Source: Peptococcaceae bacterium (GTDB lineage: Bacteria; Bacillota; Peptococcia; Peptococcales; Peptococcaceae). Taken from it: 47,695 nt of DNA. This document shows positions 40,501-47,695 of this stretch, in pieces; position 1 is the first letter of the stretch; each line of letters starts with the position of its first letter. A model generated the notes under the pieces. That model saw only the letters and a list, made by a program, of their open reading frames with translations. It was not told the origin of the DNA and searched no databases. The position numbers and the translations under genes were made by a program. The DNA lies in assembly GCA_030524315.1 (NCBI GenBank), contig JAUNGU010000008.1:1-47695 (forward strand), in the 5' to 3' direction.

Positions 40501-42027
40501 GATACGGTGGGTGTCAAGCTTACGGCGGATCCAGAGAAATATCCCGACGGCCAGGTGATCCAGGTGCGCGCCGCGGCATTTGCCGAGGACAATAGCCGAT
40601 CGCCGATTGTCAGCGATTACTACGTCTTTGCCAACGCGCCGAAGGATTTTGCCTATGAGGACACGGTTTACAACAGCGCCGACTTCACTGCCACTGTCGA
40701 TGGCGTGACGGCCAAGGCCACCATCTCGACGCCGCAGTTTAACGACGTCTACTACGTCACCAAGATTGCCATCAGCGGCATCAGCGGCACCGATGACTAT
40801 CTGCCGGAGCTCTTGAGCCGCGTCTATCTGGCGCAAACCACCAAGGGCGTCGCGCCGGTCGCTGGCCACGAGGCCGACAGCCAGAGGATTCTCGCCGCTG
40901 TGCAGGCCGCGCTGGATCAGAGCGCCACAGCCGCCACGCCGACGATCAGCCTGAGCCCTGAGGGTGGCGAGTACAGCAACGACACGACCGTCACTGTGAA
41001 AATCACGACGCCAACGCCGAATGCGCACGTCTATTACACGGTGAACTACGAATCGGAGGATGGGTCGTATTCCCACGATGATCCAGAAAAGGTCGGCGAG
41101 CAGATTCTCTACACGGGGCCGTTTGAGCTCAAGGCCAAGAGCACAGATGCCGATACCGTCTACATCCAGGCAACTGCCACCACCGACCCAGAGCCAGTCG
41201 AGGGCGCCGAGGACACGCGTAAGTGGCCAAAAACCGCTAGCACCGAGATCGACTTCCTCAAGGGCGTGGCCCAAGATGCGATTGTTGTCAACGGCACGCC
41301 GGTCAGCAGCTGGGATGCCGCTGTCGAGGCGATTAACGCATCGGACAATGGCGGGACCATCACTATCGGCGAGGATTTTGAACTGCCGGATGAGGCCCAG
41401 ATGCCAACCAAGCCATGCACCATCACCAGCAAGGACGGCAAGCAGTATACGCTGGATGGCTATCGTGTTTATGCCAACGCTGATTTGACGTTGGAGAATG
41501 TGACCTTTGATGCCAGCTATCTCTATGCCCAGGGGCACAACGTCACCATTGGTGATAACGTCAAGACCACCGGCTGGCTCCCGCTAGACTTCTATGCAGG
41601 CAGCAAGGACAAGGACATGACCCTCGCTGAGAAGCAGACCATCACCGTCAACAGCGGCCGCTTCACCGTCTACACCTGTGGCGATAGTGGCACGTCCTTC
41701 ACCGGTGACGTCGACGTGCAGATTGGCGGCACGGCGAAGGCCAGCCTCATGGGGGCAGCCTATCGCACCACGGTCAATGGCAACATGACCTTCACCGTCG
41801 ATGGCAATGGCGGACAGGCCACGCTCGAGAAATTTGATGCCGCCGATTCCAGCGGCACCTTTGACGGCACGATCAAGCTCAGCATCATCGGCGCGCCGGT
41901 GATTTACACCATTAACGGCCTCGAAGGCACCGGCGATGCCAAGAGCACCCTCGACCTGAGCCGGGCCGACGCCAGCGTCGATGCCAGCAAATTCACCGAC
42001 TTTGGCACCGTCATTCCACAAAGCTAA
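37543..42027 (+). CDS. Giant SLH protein with two FMN_bind domains plus a degenerate third
   Basis: 1494 residues and a close paralogue of the preceding gene. Signal peptide, three SLH domains, beta-solenoid linker, two tandem FIVAR spacers (449-516 and 519-586, nearly identical), FMN_bind domains at ~590-706 and ~809-923 with motifs D679-AVSGAT685 and D901-AVSGAT907. Chitobiase-C-like domains (YTTDGSNP, YTLDGSEP) separate them. A degenerate FMN_bind-like domain (~1035-1128) reads VAGHEADS at the motif. A beta-helix end domain (~1237-1493) follows. AAGGAGGATAATATG start. N-terminal sequence is almost the same as in the other three SLH genes, indicating tandem duplication. Confidence 0.88.
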   Translation: MKRSMTQRSMAVVLTAALLAPTSAFGASASDFSDFPSDWSTQALTNAVDNGLLGGYGGKIDAKGTLTRAQMAAIINRAFGSTAEASLDDVNDVSAGSWYRDDMAKALQMGTFVGVGDGKLNPDANITRQEVLAVLARAFAIEDADTDALDKFSDADDVSAWAQKTVAAMVKAGYINGYEDGTLNPKGTITRAEFAAIMDNIAKDYITASGSYDKVADGNVIVRAGGVDLSGMTIRGDLILADGVGTDDVNLDGVTVQGRIVVRGGDSDSVKLKNVTARGGIVVTNPNRATGLVIEDGSIASVTAKTDLVIDGNVGAVNVRDGASVSVKDGSVGSVTVDKDSTGSAITVDKGATVTTVEANGKNAKVSGEGTVTTVRANADGAAITVPSAKVEVADGASNVTAGGVAVAPGKDVTVNSKGDGITSGSTGGGGSIGGGGGGSVTPDPEPEKNPMTDAQKQSLTELIAKAQTLVDADASLTDLAAVVKDAQALVDNKDATADAATAMITRLEKAIDAVPEKDPMTDAQKQSLTELIAKAQTLVDADASLTDLAAAIKDAQALVDDKDATSDAATAMITRLEKAIDAVPEKPSQDVVTATSKAVPVTPPGSSYTVQATVTVDRSKNDEITDVKYITSDTGANSTWISMFESGKDARFYGKLVGLNKDTFASTVDGFNMDGNHDAVSGATLTSKGVLAAVEDAYDKATSDVAAPEAPAVSTPDRTEPLFAATGNASLSVSAPEGATVLYTTDGSNPATEAGGATKALAGTTLTVEPGENTTHETTVKLIAVVDGQESAVTTETVQFIRIPQSSSGTKVYEGSVNRAGMSGGPYDIKVRVTTTDGKITAVEDNGTRDGVNNATDAGYWDDNKVMDAATGMPSKLIGKTLEQVINMKTVPSAEGYNTDAVSGATVWSDSIRYAVIAALQTSPVSGSTVAAPTLSADANCTVNEEYFDIEVEMAAAKDTTIHYTLDGSEPTIDSPVAQKLGYYGDTVGVKLTADPEKYPDGQVIQVRAAAFAEDNSRSPIVSDYYVFANAPKDFAYEDTVYNSADFTATVDGVTAKATISTPQFNDVYYVTKIAISGISGTDDYLPELLSRVYLAQTTKGVAPVAGHEADSQRILAAVQAALDQSATAATPTISLSPEGGEYSNDTTVTVKITTPTPNAHVYYTVNYESEDGSYSHDDPEKVGEQILYTGPFELKAKSTDADTVYIQATATTDPEPVEGAEDTRKWPKTASTEIDFLKGVAQDAIVVNGTPVSSWDAAVEAINASDNGGTITIGEDFELPDEAQMPTKPCTITSKDGKQYTLDGYRVYANADLTLENVTFDASYLYAQGHNVTIGDNVKTTGWLPLDFYAGSKDKDMTLAEKQTITVNSGRFTVYTCGDSGTSFTGDVDVQIGGTAKASLMGAAYRTTVNGNMTFTVDGNGGQATLEKFDAADSSGTFDGTIKLSIIGAPVIYTINGLEGTGDAKSTLDLSRADASVDASKFTDFGTVIPQS

Positions 42028-42062
42028 GCTTTTCTAGCGCAGATTTTTAGCTGCACCTCACA

Positions 42063-42104
42063 AAAGGGCCATGATTTTTCCACTGAAAAATCATGGCCCT
42101 TTGC
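42063..42104 (+). terminator. Terminator of the SLH operon
   Basis: AAAGGGCCATGATTTTTC, loop CACT, perfect mirror arm ending CCCTTT. Far stronger than the intergenic hairpins inside the operon. Confidence 0.92.
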
Positions 42105-42288
42105 TATCCGTCCGTTGCTGGCTATTCGTTGCAAGAAAACGCGCGTCGCAAAATTCTTGTGTATGCACAATTGCAGACGAATTTGCTATATTAAAATGAG
42201 AAGATGTGTACAAATTTTCAGAACGGAGGTGGGCGGATGCCCTCTGCCGTTCGTTAGAAATAGGCGTATGAAAAGGGGGCTGGGGGCG

Positions 42289-43197
42289 ATGACCCTACAA
42301 CAAATTCGCTATGTGCTGATGGTGGCCGACCACCAATCGATGAACAAGGCCGCCGGGGCGCTGTTTATTTCTCAGCCGAGCCTGTCGGCGGCGGTGCGGG
42401 AGCTGGAGGACGAAATCGGGATCACGATTTTTGAGCGCAGCAACAAGGGCATCACGGTGACGGCAGAGGGCAATGAATTTTTGGGCTATGCGCGGCAGCT
42501 CATCGCCCAGTATCAGCTCATGGACGAGCGCTATTTGAGCGGCGAGCCGGGGCGCAAAAAATTTTCTGTGTCAATGCAGCATTACACCTTTGCGGTGCAG
42601 GCGTTTATGAAGCTGGTGGAAAAATTCGGCATGGACGAGTACGAGTTTGCCGTCTACGAGACGAAAACCTACGACGTCATCGAAAACGTGCATCGCTTTT
42701 ACAGCGAAGTGGGCGTGCTCTATCGGGATGCGTTCAATGAGCGTGTATTAATGAAGATTTTGCGCGAAAAGGAGCTCGAGTTTGTGCCGCTGGTCGATTG
42801 CCACGTCTACGCCTATATGTGGAAGGGCAACCCCTTGGCCGGTCGCGAGCGGCTGACGATGCAGGAGCTCGAGGAGTATCCGTGTCTGTCCTTTGACCAG
42901 GGCGAGAACAATTCCTTCTATCTGGCCGAGGAGGTCATGAGCACCTACAATTACAAGCGGCTGATCAAGGTTTCGGACCGGGCGACGATTCTCAATATGA
43001 TGCGCGGCCTCAACGCATACACGCTGTGCTCGGGCGTCATCTGCACCGACCTCAACGGTGGCGAGTATACGGCGGTGCCGCTGGACAGCGACGACACGAT
43101 GACCATCGGCTACATCAAGCGCAAGGGGATTCCCCTGAGCAATATGGGCAAGCTCTACGTCGAGGAGCTGAAAAAATTCGACGCCCAGGAGCTGTGA
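42289..43197 (+). CDS. LysR-family transcriptional regulator
   Basis: 302 residues. N-terminal winged helix-turn-helix (MTLQQIRYVLMVADH, SMNKAAGALFISQPSLSAAV, RELEDEIGITIFER) followed by a periplasmic-binding-protein-like effector domain. The start at 42289 gives the standard LysR N terminus and length; the longer open frame (from 42115) is not supported. It lies directly upstream of the methionine-type transporter genes in the same direction, so it is the candidate regulator of that operon. A TGC-TATATT extended -10 is at 42184-42192. Confidence 0.93.
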   Translation: MTLQQIRYVLMVADHQSMNKAAGALFISQPSLSAAVRELEDEIGITIFERSNKGITVTAEGNEFLGYARQLIAQYQLMDERYLSGEPGRKKFSVSMQHYTFAVQAFMKLVEKFGMDEYEFAVYETKTYDVIENVHRFYSEVGVLYRDAFNERVLMKILREKELEFVPLVDCHVYAYMWKGNPLAGRERLTMQELEEYPCLSFDQGENNSFYLAEEVMSTYNYKRLIKVSDRATILNMMRGLNAYTLCSGVICTDLNGGEYTAVPLDSDDTMTIGYIKRKGIPLSNMGKLYVEELKKFDAQEL

Positions 43198-43215
43198 AGT
43201 CACAGCTCTTTTTTT
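43189..43215 (+). terminator. Terminator of the LysR gene
   Basis: GAGCTGTG, loop AAGT, CACAGCTC, T7. The stem includes the stop codon. Confidence 0.92.
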
Positions 43216-43256
43216 GTTATAGAGAAAACCTTTAACGAGTCCTTGTTTATAGGAAT

Positions 43257-43297
43257 TTTACAGGGTGGGCGCGAAGGCGTAAACTATAGCCTGTAAA
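43257..43297. promoter_or_regulatory. Inverted repeat upstream of metN, candidate LysR site
   Basis: TTTACAGG (43257-43264) and CCTGTAAA (43290-43297), 25 bases apart, with TATAG beside both arms. It lies just before the metN ribosome site. No S-box or T-box riboswitch is seen, so LysR control is more likely. Confidence 0.5.
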
Positions 43298-43317
43298 CAA
43301 AATTGGAGGGGAAGACA

Positions 43318-44364
43318 ATGATCGAATTACAAGGCGTCGGCAAGATCTTTCACGACGGCAAGCGCCGCGTGGAGGCGGTCAAGGACATTAATCTGTCGAT
43401 TGCCGATGGCGACATTTACGGCATCATCGGCTACAGCGGCGCGGGCAAGAGCACGCTGGTGCGCTGCATCAATCTGCTCGAGCGGCCAACCTCGGGCAAG
43501 GTGCTCATTGACGGCGAGGACCTCATGGCGCTGCCCGAGAAAACCCTGCGCGAAAAGCGCCAGCAGATTGGCATGATATTTCAGCAATTTAATCTTTTTG
43601 CCTCGCGGACGGTGGCGCAGAACGTCGCCTATGCTCTGCGCAAAAGCGGCCTGAGCCGCGCTGAAAAGGCGGCGCGCGTCGCGGAGCTTTTGGATTTGGT
43701 GGAGCTTGGCGACAAGGCGGGTGCCTATCCGTCGCAGCTTTCTGGCGGGCAGAAGCAGCGCGTGGGCATCGCCCGAGCGCTGGCGGCGCGGCCAAAGATT
43801 CTCCTGTGCGATGAGGCGACGAGCGCCCTCGACCCGCAGACGACCGAGTCGATATTGAAGCTCCTGAAGCAGCTCAATCAGCAGCTGGGGCTGACGATTG
43901 TGCTCATCACTCATGAGATGGACGTGGTCAAATCGATTTGCAATCATGTGGCGGTCATGGAAAAGGGCGAGATTGTCGAGCGCGGCGATGTGTTCACGGT
44001 GTTCGCCAATCCGCAGAAGCCGATCACCGAGGATTTCATCAGCACGACCTCGAACCTTTCGAAAATCAACGTGCTCCTCGAGGAAAATGCGCAGATTGTG
44101 CAAATCGAGCCGGGGCAGGTCATCGTCAAGTTCAAATATTTGGTGCGCAACGCCTCCGAGGCGCTCGTGAGCCAGATCTCGCGCAAATTTGACATTGACT
44201 GCAACATTATCTTTGGCAACATTGAGCTCATCGAAAACGAGCCGCTGGGCGGGCTGGTGTCGATTATCAGCGGCGCGCCGGAGGATATTGAGGCGGCGTT
44301 TGAATATCTACTGGACAAAAATATCAGCGTGGAGGTGTTGAAGGATGCTAGAAACCTTGGCTAA
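43318..44364 (+). CDS. metN: Methionine-type ABC importer ATPase MetN
   Basis: 348 residues. Walker A GYSGAGKST, signature LSGGQKQR, Walker B ILLCDEATSALD and switch His in LITHEMD. The C-terminal ~95 residues form the NIL/ACT-like domain that mediates substrate feedback in MetN proteins. ATG 43318 is supported by GGAGGGG 6-13 bases upstream. It overlaps metI by 20 bases. Confidence 0.95.
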   Translation: MIELQGVGKIFHDGKRRVEAVKDINLSIADGDIYGIIGYSGAGKSTLVRCINLLERPTSGKVLIDGEDLMALPEKTLREKRQQIGMIFQQFNLFASRTVAQNVAYALRKSGLSRAEKAARVAELLDLVELGDKAGAYPSQLSGGQKQRVGIARALAARPKILLCDEATSALDPQTTESILKLLKQLNQQLGLTIVLITHEMDVVKSICNHVAVMEKGEIVERGDVFTVFANPQKPITEDFISTTSNLSKINVLLEENAQIVQIEPGQVIVKFKYLVRNASEALVSQISRKFDIDCNIIFGNIELIENEPLGGLVSIISGAPEDIEAAFEYLLDKNISVEVLKDARNLG

Positions 44365-45025
44365 TTGGTTCCCGAACATGGTGGACAAGATGGACGAGTT
44401 TTGGCTGGCCTTTTGGCAGACGATGCTCATGGTCGGCTGGTCCGGGGCGATTTCCTTGGTGCTGGGGCTGGTCATCGGGGTGCTCTTGGTGGCGACGCGC
44501 GACGGCGGGCTGATGGCACAACCGGCGGTGTATCAGGTGCTGGACAAGGTGGTCAACCTCTTTCGCTCGATTCCCTTCATTATATTATTGACGCTGGTTA
44601 TGCCGGTGACGCGCCTGATCATGGGCACGGCGATCGGCGTCGAGGGCGCGATTGTGCCGCTGGTATTTGGCACGGTGCCGTTTTTTTCGCGGCAAATCGA
44701 GAGCGCCCTTTCCCAGGTGCCACCGGGATTGGTCGAGGCCGCCAAGGCCATGGGCAATTCCAACGTGGAAATTCTCATCAATGTCTATCTCAAGGAAAGC
44801 ATTGCACCGATATCTCGCGCCATCTCGATTACGGCGATTAGCCTCATTAGCTACACGGCGATGGCCGGTGTCGTCGGTGCCGGTGGGCTGGGGGATTTTG
44901 CGATCCGCTACGGCCACGACCGCAAGCAATTTGATTGCACGTTGGCGACGGTGATTGTGTTGGTGCTCCTGGTGAGCATCATTCAGATGGTGGGGACGCT
45001 GGTTGCACGACGCAACGAGCATTAA
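44345..45025 (+). CDS. metI: Methionine-type ABC importer permease MetI
   Basis: 226 residues with five predicted membrane helices and the permease coupling motif EAAKAMGNSNVEILINV. The family end AMAGVVGAGGLGDFAIRYG is typical of MetI. Sits between metN and metQ. Confidence 0.95.
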   Translation: MLETLANWFPNMVDKMDEFWLAFWQTMLMVGWSGAISLVLGLVIGVLLVATRDGGLMAQPAVYQVLDKVVNLFRSIPFIILLTLVMPVTRLIMGTAIGVEGAIVPLVFGTVPFFSRQIESALSQVPPGLVEAAKAMGNSNVEILINVYLKESIAPISRAISITAISLISYTAMAGVVGAGGLGDFAIRYGHDRKQFDCTLATVIVLVLLVSIIQMVGTLVARRNEH

Positions 45026-45064
45026 ATAGGAAATCATTTGTACAAAAAGAAAGGACGATGAACA

Positions 45065-45952
45065 ATGAATAAGAAAAAATGGCGTAAATTGGTAGGACTC
45101 ACTCTGGCAGCAGGGATTTTGGGCGCGGCGCTCGCAGGCTGCGGCGCATCCGGGAGCGACAACGCATCGAGCGCCTCGGGCGAGGGCAGCGGCGAGACGG
45201 TCAAGCTCGGCGTCACCGGCGCCGTCTACGAAGACATTTGGCAGCCAGCCATCGACAAGCTCGCCGATGAGGGCATCAATGTGGAGCTCGTGCAGTTCTC
45301 GGATTACACGACGCCGAACAACGCTCTGGCCAATGGCGACATTGATCTCAACGCCTTCCAGCACGAAATCTTCCTCAACGATGAGGTCGAAAAGAACGGC
45401 TACGAGATTCAGCCAATCGGCTACACCTTCATCATTCCGCTGAACCTCTACTCTGACAGTATCACCAGCCTCGACGAGCTCAAGGACGGCGACACCATCG
45501 CCATTCCAAACGACGTCACCAACGGCGGCCGCGCGCTCAAGGTATTGGAAAGCGCTGGGCTTTTGACCCTGGATCCAGCCGCTGGGGAAAATCCAACGGT
45601 GGATGACGTCACCGACAAGAAGGTCGATTTTGAAATCAAGGAGCTCGCTGCCAACACCATTCCATCGACACTGCCGGACGTGACCGCCGGGATTGTCAAC
45701 GGCAACTTTGCCCTGGATTATGACCTCGACCCAGACAAGGCCCTCTTTAAGGACACGGGGCTTGACGACGAAAACTATTGGAACCTCATTGCCGCGCGCA
45801 CCGAGGATCTCCAGGACGCCGACAAGCGCGCCACCTACAAGAAAATCGTTCAGGCATTCCAGAGCGACGAGACCAAGGCCATCTTTGAGGACAGCTACAA
45901 CGGCTACTTTGTGCCAGTGGGCTGGGATCAGGATCTCTTGGCTGACAAGTAA
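45065..45952 (+). CDS. metQ: Substrate-binding lipoprotein MetQ (NlpA family)
   Basis: 295 residues. Signal peptide with lipobox LAGC, Ser/Gly linker, then the NlpA/MetQ fold (KLGVTGAVYEDIWQPA, NGDIDLNAFQHEIFL, TIAIPNDVTNGGRAL, PDVTAGIVNGNFAL). It binds methionine or a related amino acid or dipeptide outside the membrane. AGAAAGGACGATGAAC precedes the ATG. Confidence 0.94.
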   Translation: MNKKKWRKLVGLTLAAGILGAALAGCGASGSDNASSASGEGSGETVKLGVTGAVYEDIWQPAIDKLADEGINVELVQFSDYTTPNNALANGDIDLNAFQHEIFLNDEVEKNGYEIQPIGYTFIIPLNLYSDSITSLDELKDGDTIAIPNDVTNGGRALKVLESAGLLTLDPAAGENPTVDDVTDKKVDFEIKELAANTIPSTLPDVTAGIVNGNFALDYDLDPDKALFKDTGLDDENYWNLIAARTEDLQDADKRATYKKIVQAFQSDETKAIFEDSYNGYFVPVGWDQDLLADK

Positions 45953-45972
45953 TTAGAAAGGTCGTAGTATTC

Positions 45973-47133
45973 ATGCGAGAATTGAGCAGCAGAACAGCAA
46001 CATTCACCGATTCGGTCATTCGCCGAATGACCCGCATCTCCAACCAATATGATGCCATCAATTTGTCCCAGGGCTTTCCGAATTTTGACCCGCCAAAGGA
46101 AATTCTCCAGCGGCTGTCGGAGGTCGCCTTTGAGGGGCCGCACCAATACGCCCTGACCTGGGGCGCCCAGAATTTCCGTGAGGCCCTGGCCGACAAGCAG
46201 GCACATTTTTCCGGCCAGCAGGTGGATCCCGACAGCGAAATCGTCGTCACCTGCGGTAGCACCGAGGCGATGATGGCAGCAATGATGAGCATCGTCAATC
46301 CCGGCGACCGCGTGGTGGTGTTCTCGCCCTTCTACGAAAACTACGGCGCCGATGCGATTCTCTCGGGCGCGGTGCCGGTGTATGTACCGCTAGAGCCGCC
46401 GAGCTTTTCCTTTGACGCCGACAAGCTCGAGGCCGCCTTCAAAAGCGGCGCCAAGGCGCTGATCCTCTGTAACCCTGCCAACCCTAGCGGCAAGGTGTTC
46501 AGCAAGGAGGAGCTTGCGACCATCGCCGAGCTGGCGATTAAGTACGACGTCTACGTCATCACCGACGAGGTGTACGAGCATATTGTCTACGCGCCGTATC
46601 ACCACGAGTACCTCTCGACCTATCCGGGCATGCGGGCGCGGACGATCATCTGCAGCTCGCTCTCGAAAACCTACTCGATCACCGGCTGGCGACTGGGCTA
46701 CGTCATCGCCTCGCCGGAAATCATCGACCGCGTCAAGAAGGTCCATGATTTTCTCACCGTCGGTGCCGCCGCGCCGCTCATGGAAGCGGCCGTTGTCGGC
46801 CTGCGCTTTGGCGACGATTACTACGCCGAGCTCACCGCCCACTACACCCACATGCGCGACCTCTTCCTGAATGGCCTGCGCCACCTCGGCCTCGATTTCG
46901 TCGAGCCCCAGGGCGCCTACTACGTCATGGTCGACGTCTCGCGCTTCATGCACGCCGGGGAAACGGACCTCGCCTTCTGCGAACGCCTCGCCGAAAAAGT
47001 CGGCGTCGGCGCCGTCCCAGGCTCGAGCTTCTTCCAAGAGCCCGTCAACAACTTCATCCGCTTCCACTTCGCCAAGCAGGACGACACCCTAAACGACGCG
47101 CTCACGCGCCTGGAAAAAATCAAACACATCTAA
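45973..47133 (+). CDS. PLP-dependent class I/II aminotransferase
   Basis: 386 residues of fold type I. INLSQGFPNFDPP near the start, NPANPSGKVFSKEE in the middle, PLP lysine K232 in SLSKTYSITGWRLGY. The start motif is shared with methionine/kynurenine-type aminotransferases (YbdL-like), and the position 20 bases after metQ suggests transamination of methionine or the imported amino acid. Substrate is inferred from context only. Confidence 0.9.
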   Translation: MRELSSRTATFTDSVIRRMTRISNQYDAINLSQGFPNFDPPKEILQRLSEVAFEGPHQYALTWGAQNFREALADKQAHFSGQQVDPDSEIVVTCGSTEAMMAAMMSIVNPGDRVVVFSPFYENYGADAILSGAVPVYVPLEPPSFSFDADKLEAAFKSGAKALILCNPANPSGKVFSKEELATIAELAIKYDVYVITDEVYEHIVYAPYHHEYLSTYPGMRARTIICSSLSKTYSITGWRLGYVIASPEIIDRVKKVHDFLTVGAAAPLMEAAVVGLRFGDDYYAELTAHYTHMRDLFLNGLRHLGLDFVEPQGAYYVMVDVSRFMHAGETDLAFCERLAEKVGVGAVPGSSFFQEPVNNFIRFHFAKQDDTLNDALTRLEKIKHI

Positions 47134-47141
47134 GAATTCTC

Positions 47142-47168
47142 GCTCGGCGCAATGCGTCGAGCTTTTTT
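47142..47168 (+). terminator. Terminator of the met operon
   Basis: GCTCG-G-CGC, loop AAT, GCG-T-CGAGC, T6. The same 20-plus-base hairpin recurs at 47407. Confidence 0.9.
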
Positions 47169-47182
47169 GCGGGCGTCTATCG

Positions 47183-47211
47183 TTGACAGCGAAAAATCGT
47201 CATGGTATACT
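47183..47211 (+). promoter_or_regulatory. Near-consensus promoter of a candidate ncRNA
   Basis: TTGACA, 17 bases, TATACT with TGG upstream. It is the best promoter match in the window, yet no protein frame follows. Confidence 0.86.
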
Positions 47212-47217
47212 CCAATC

Positions 47218-47436
47218 AAGGCAAGAATGCAGCATTTTGCTGCAGTGCTCTTGATCTAAAACAGGCAACAACGGGTGTCTGTTTGAACGATGATGCGGGA
47301 TATTGTGCTAGAAAGCTGTGTCTCGCAGAGTTCCACAACGGTTCGACGTTTACCAAAATCTAGCTTAGGTGGATCACTGAAAGAAAACGTTGGTTATAGA
47401 ATTTTTCGCTCGGCGCAATGCGTCGAGCTTTTTTCG
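47218..47436 (+). ncRNA. Candidate ~220-nt noncoding RNA
   Basis: From the promoter to a terminator at 47407-47436 there is no open frame of note. Local structure: TGCAGCA / TGCTGCA (near 47230), AAACAG / CTGTTT (near 47260) and CTAGAAAGC / GCTTAGG-like segments, ending in a copy of the met-operon terminator. Size and promoter strength would fit a housekeeping RNA (for instance 6S or raiA class), but I could not match a consensus by eye. Confidence 0.5.
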
Positions 47437-47509
47437 TTTTGCTGACGTTGCCATGAGGTAGGGGAAACGAAGCATATTTCTCAATTTGTCTCTTGAATTT
47501 ACAATCTAA

Positions 47510-47694
47510 GTACAACACATGAAAAACATATAGAGCCGTATAATATAATTGACTAGAAAATATTGAAAGGAAGAGTCTATATGTTCTGTACACATCTTAT
47601 TCTACTTGAACTACAAATGATACTAAAATTTACAATTCATAGAGCTATCTACGAAGGATTATTTAATCCTCCAGGTCTTTAACATGTGCTGTAC
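47510..47694. repeat. 185-bp AT-rich element bounded by 12-bp inverted repeats
   Basis: Left end GTACAACACATG (47510-47521), right end CATGTGCTGTAC (47683-47694); 11 of 12 positions are complementary. The content is far more AT-rich than its neighbourhood and includes a short frame. It may be a small non-autonomous mobile element or a large hairpin. The window ends one base later. Confidence 0.45.
47581..47682 (+). CDS. Possible 33-residue peptide inside the inverted-repeat element
   Basis: ATG with AAAGGAAG 8 bases upstream and TATAAT at 47539-47544. The peptide begins MFCTHLILLELQMILKF and ends GLFNPPGL; no family recognised. The right inverted repeat begins immediately after the stop codon. 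Confidence 0.35.
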   Translation: MFCTHLILLELQMILKFTIHRAIYEGLFNPPGL

Positions 47695-47695
47695 G

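Noticed and set aside
42115..42288. 58-residue N-terminal extension of the LysR regulator
   Set aside because: It lies over the promoter region, is basic and unlike LysR N termini; MTLQQIRYV at 42289 is the standard start.
43216..43317. S-box or T-box riboswitch before metN
   Set aside because: The leader is only about 100 bases, with no specifier loop, T-box sequence or SAM-riboswitch core; only a simple inverted repeat is present.

Overview
The window looks like a chromosomal stretch (moderately high GC) from an anaerobic Gram-positive bacterium of the Bacillota, probably class Clostridia. The evidence is a class B sortase with a sorted pilin-like protein, four very large S-layer-homology (SLH) surface proteins, strong Shine-Dalgarno sites, and a glycyl-radical-enzyme microcompartment locus. 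Species cannot be fixed from the sequence.

Region 1 (1-12.8 kb) is most of a choline-utilisation (cut, GRM-type) bacterial microcompartment operon, all on the + strand and tightly packed. It holds the choline trimethylamine-lyase CutC (every published active-site residue is present at a constant offset), its activase CutD, two CoA-acylating acetaldehyde dehydrogenases (the first cut by the window edge), the PduL phosphotransacylase, six shell or shell-like proteins, a PduS/PduT-like electron-transfer pair, and EutJ-, EutP-, EutQ- and EutT-like accessory proteins. Choline is cleaved to trimethylamine and acetaldehyde inside the shell; acetaldehyde goes to acetyl-CoA and acetyl phosphate. The ethanol-forming alcohol dehydrogenase is not in the window.

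Region 2 (12.8-18.5 kb) holds a MntA/HepT toxin-antitoxin pair, a PIN-PhoH ATPase, a small orphan minus-strand protein, and a pilin-like LPXTG-type protein with its class B sortase. The pilin has a thioester-type domain whose cysteine is serine.

Region 3 (18.5-42.1 kb) is the most interesting part. A minus-strand operon (ApbE flavin transferase, NusG-domain-II protein, Gx-type membrane protein) diverges from a set of four giant SLH proteins. Three of these carry FMN_bind domains with seven intact ApbE flavinylation motifs in total, and two carry hemoglobin-interacting (HID/DUF1533-like) domains. The apbE promoter, the first SLH gene, the second SLH gene and an orphan promoter between them all carry a 14-bp TTAG-N6-CTAA type palindrome resembling DtxR/IdeR iron boxes. 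I read this as a probable iron-regulated, cell-wall-anchored flavoprotein system, plausibly for extracellular reduction of ferric iron or heme. The gap between the first and second SLH genes also holds a type I toxin-antitoxin locus of the Fst/holin-like kind with a second antitoxin copy, and a roughly 150-nt structured RNA of no family I recognise.

Region 4 (42.1-47.7 kb) has a LysR regulator, a MetNIQ methionine-type ABC importer with an aminotransferase, a candidate roughly 220-nt noncoding RNA behind a near-consensus promoter, and a 185-bp AT-rich element bounded by inverted repeats.
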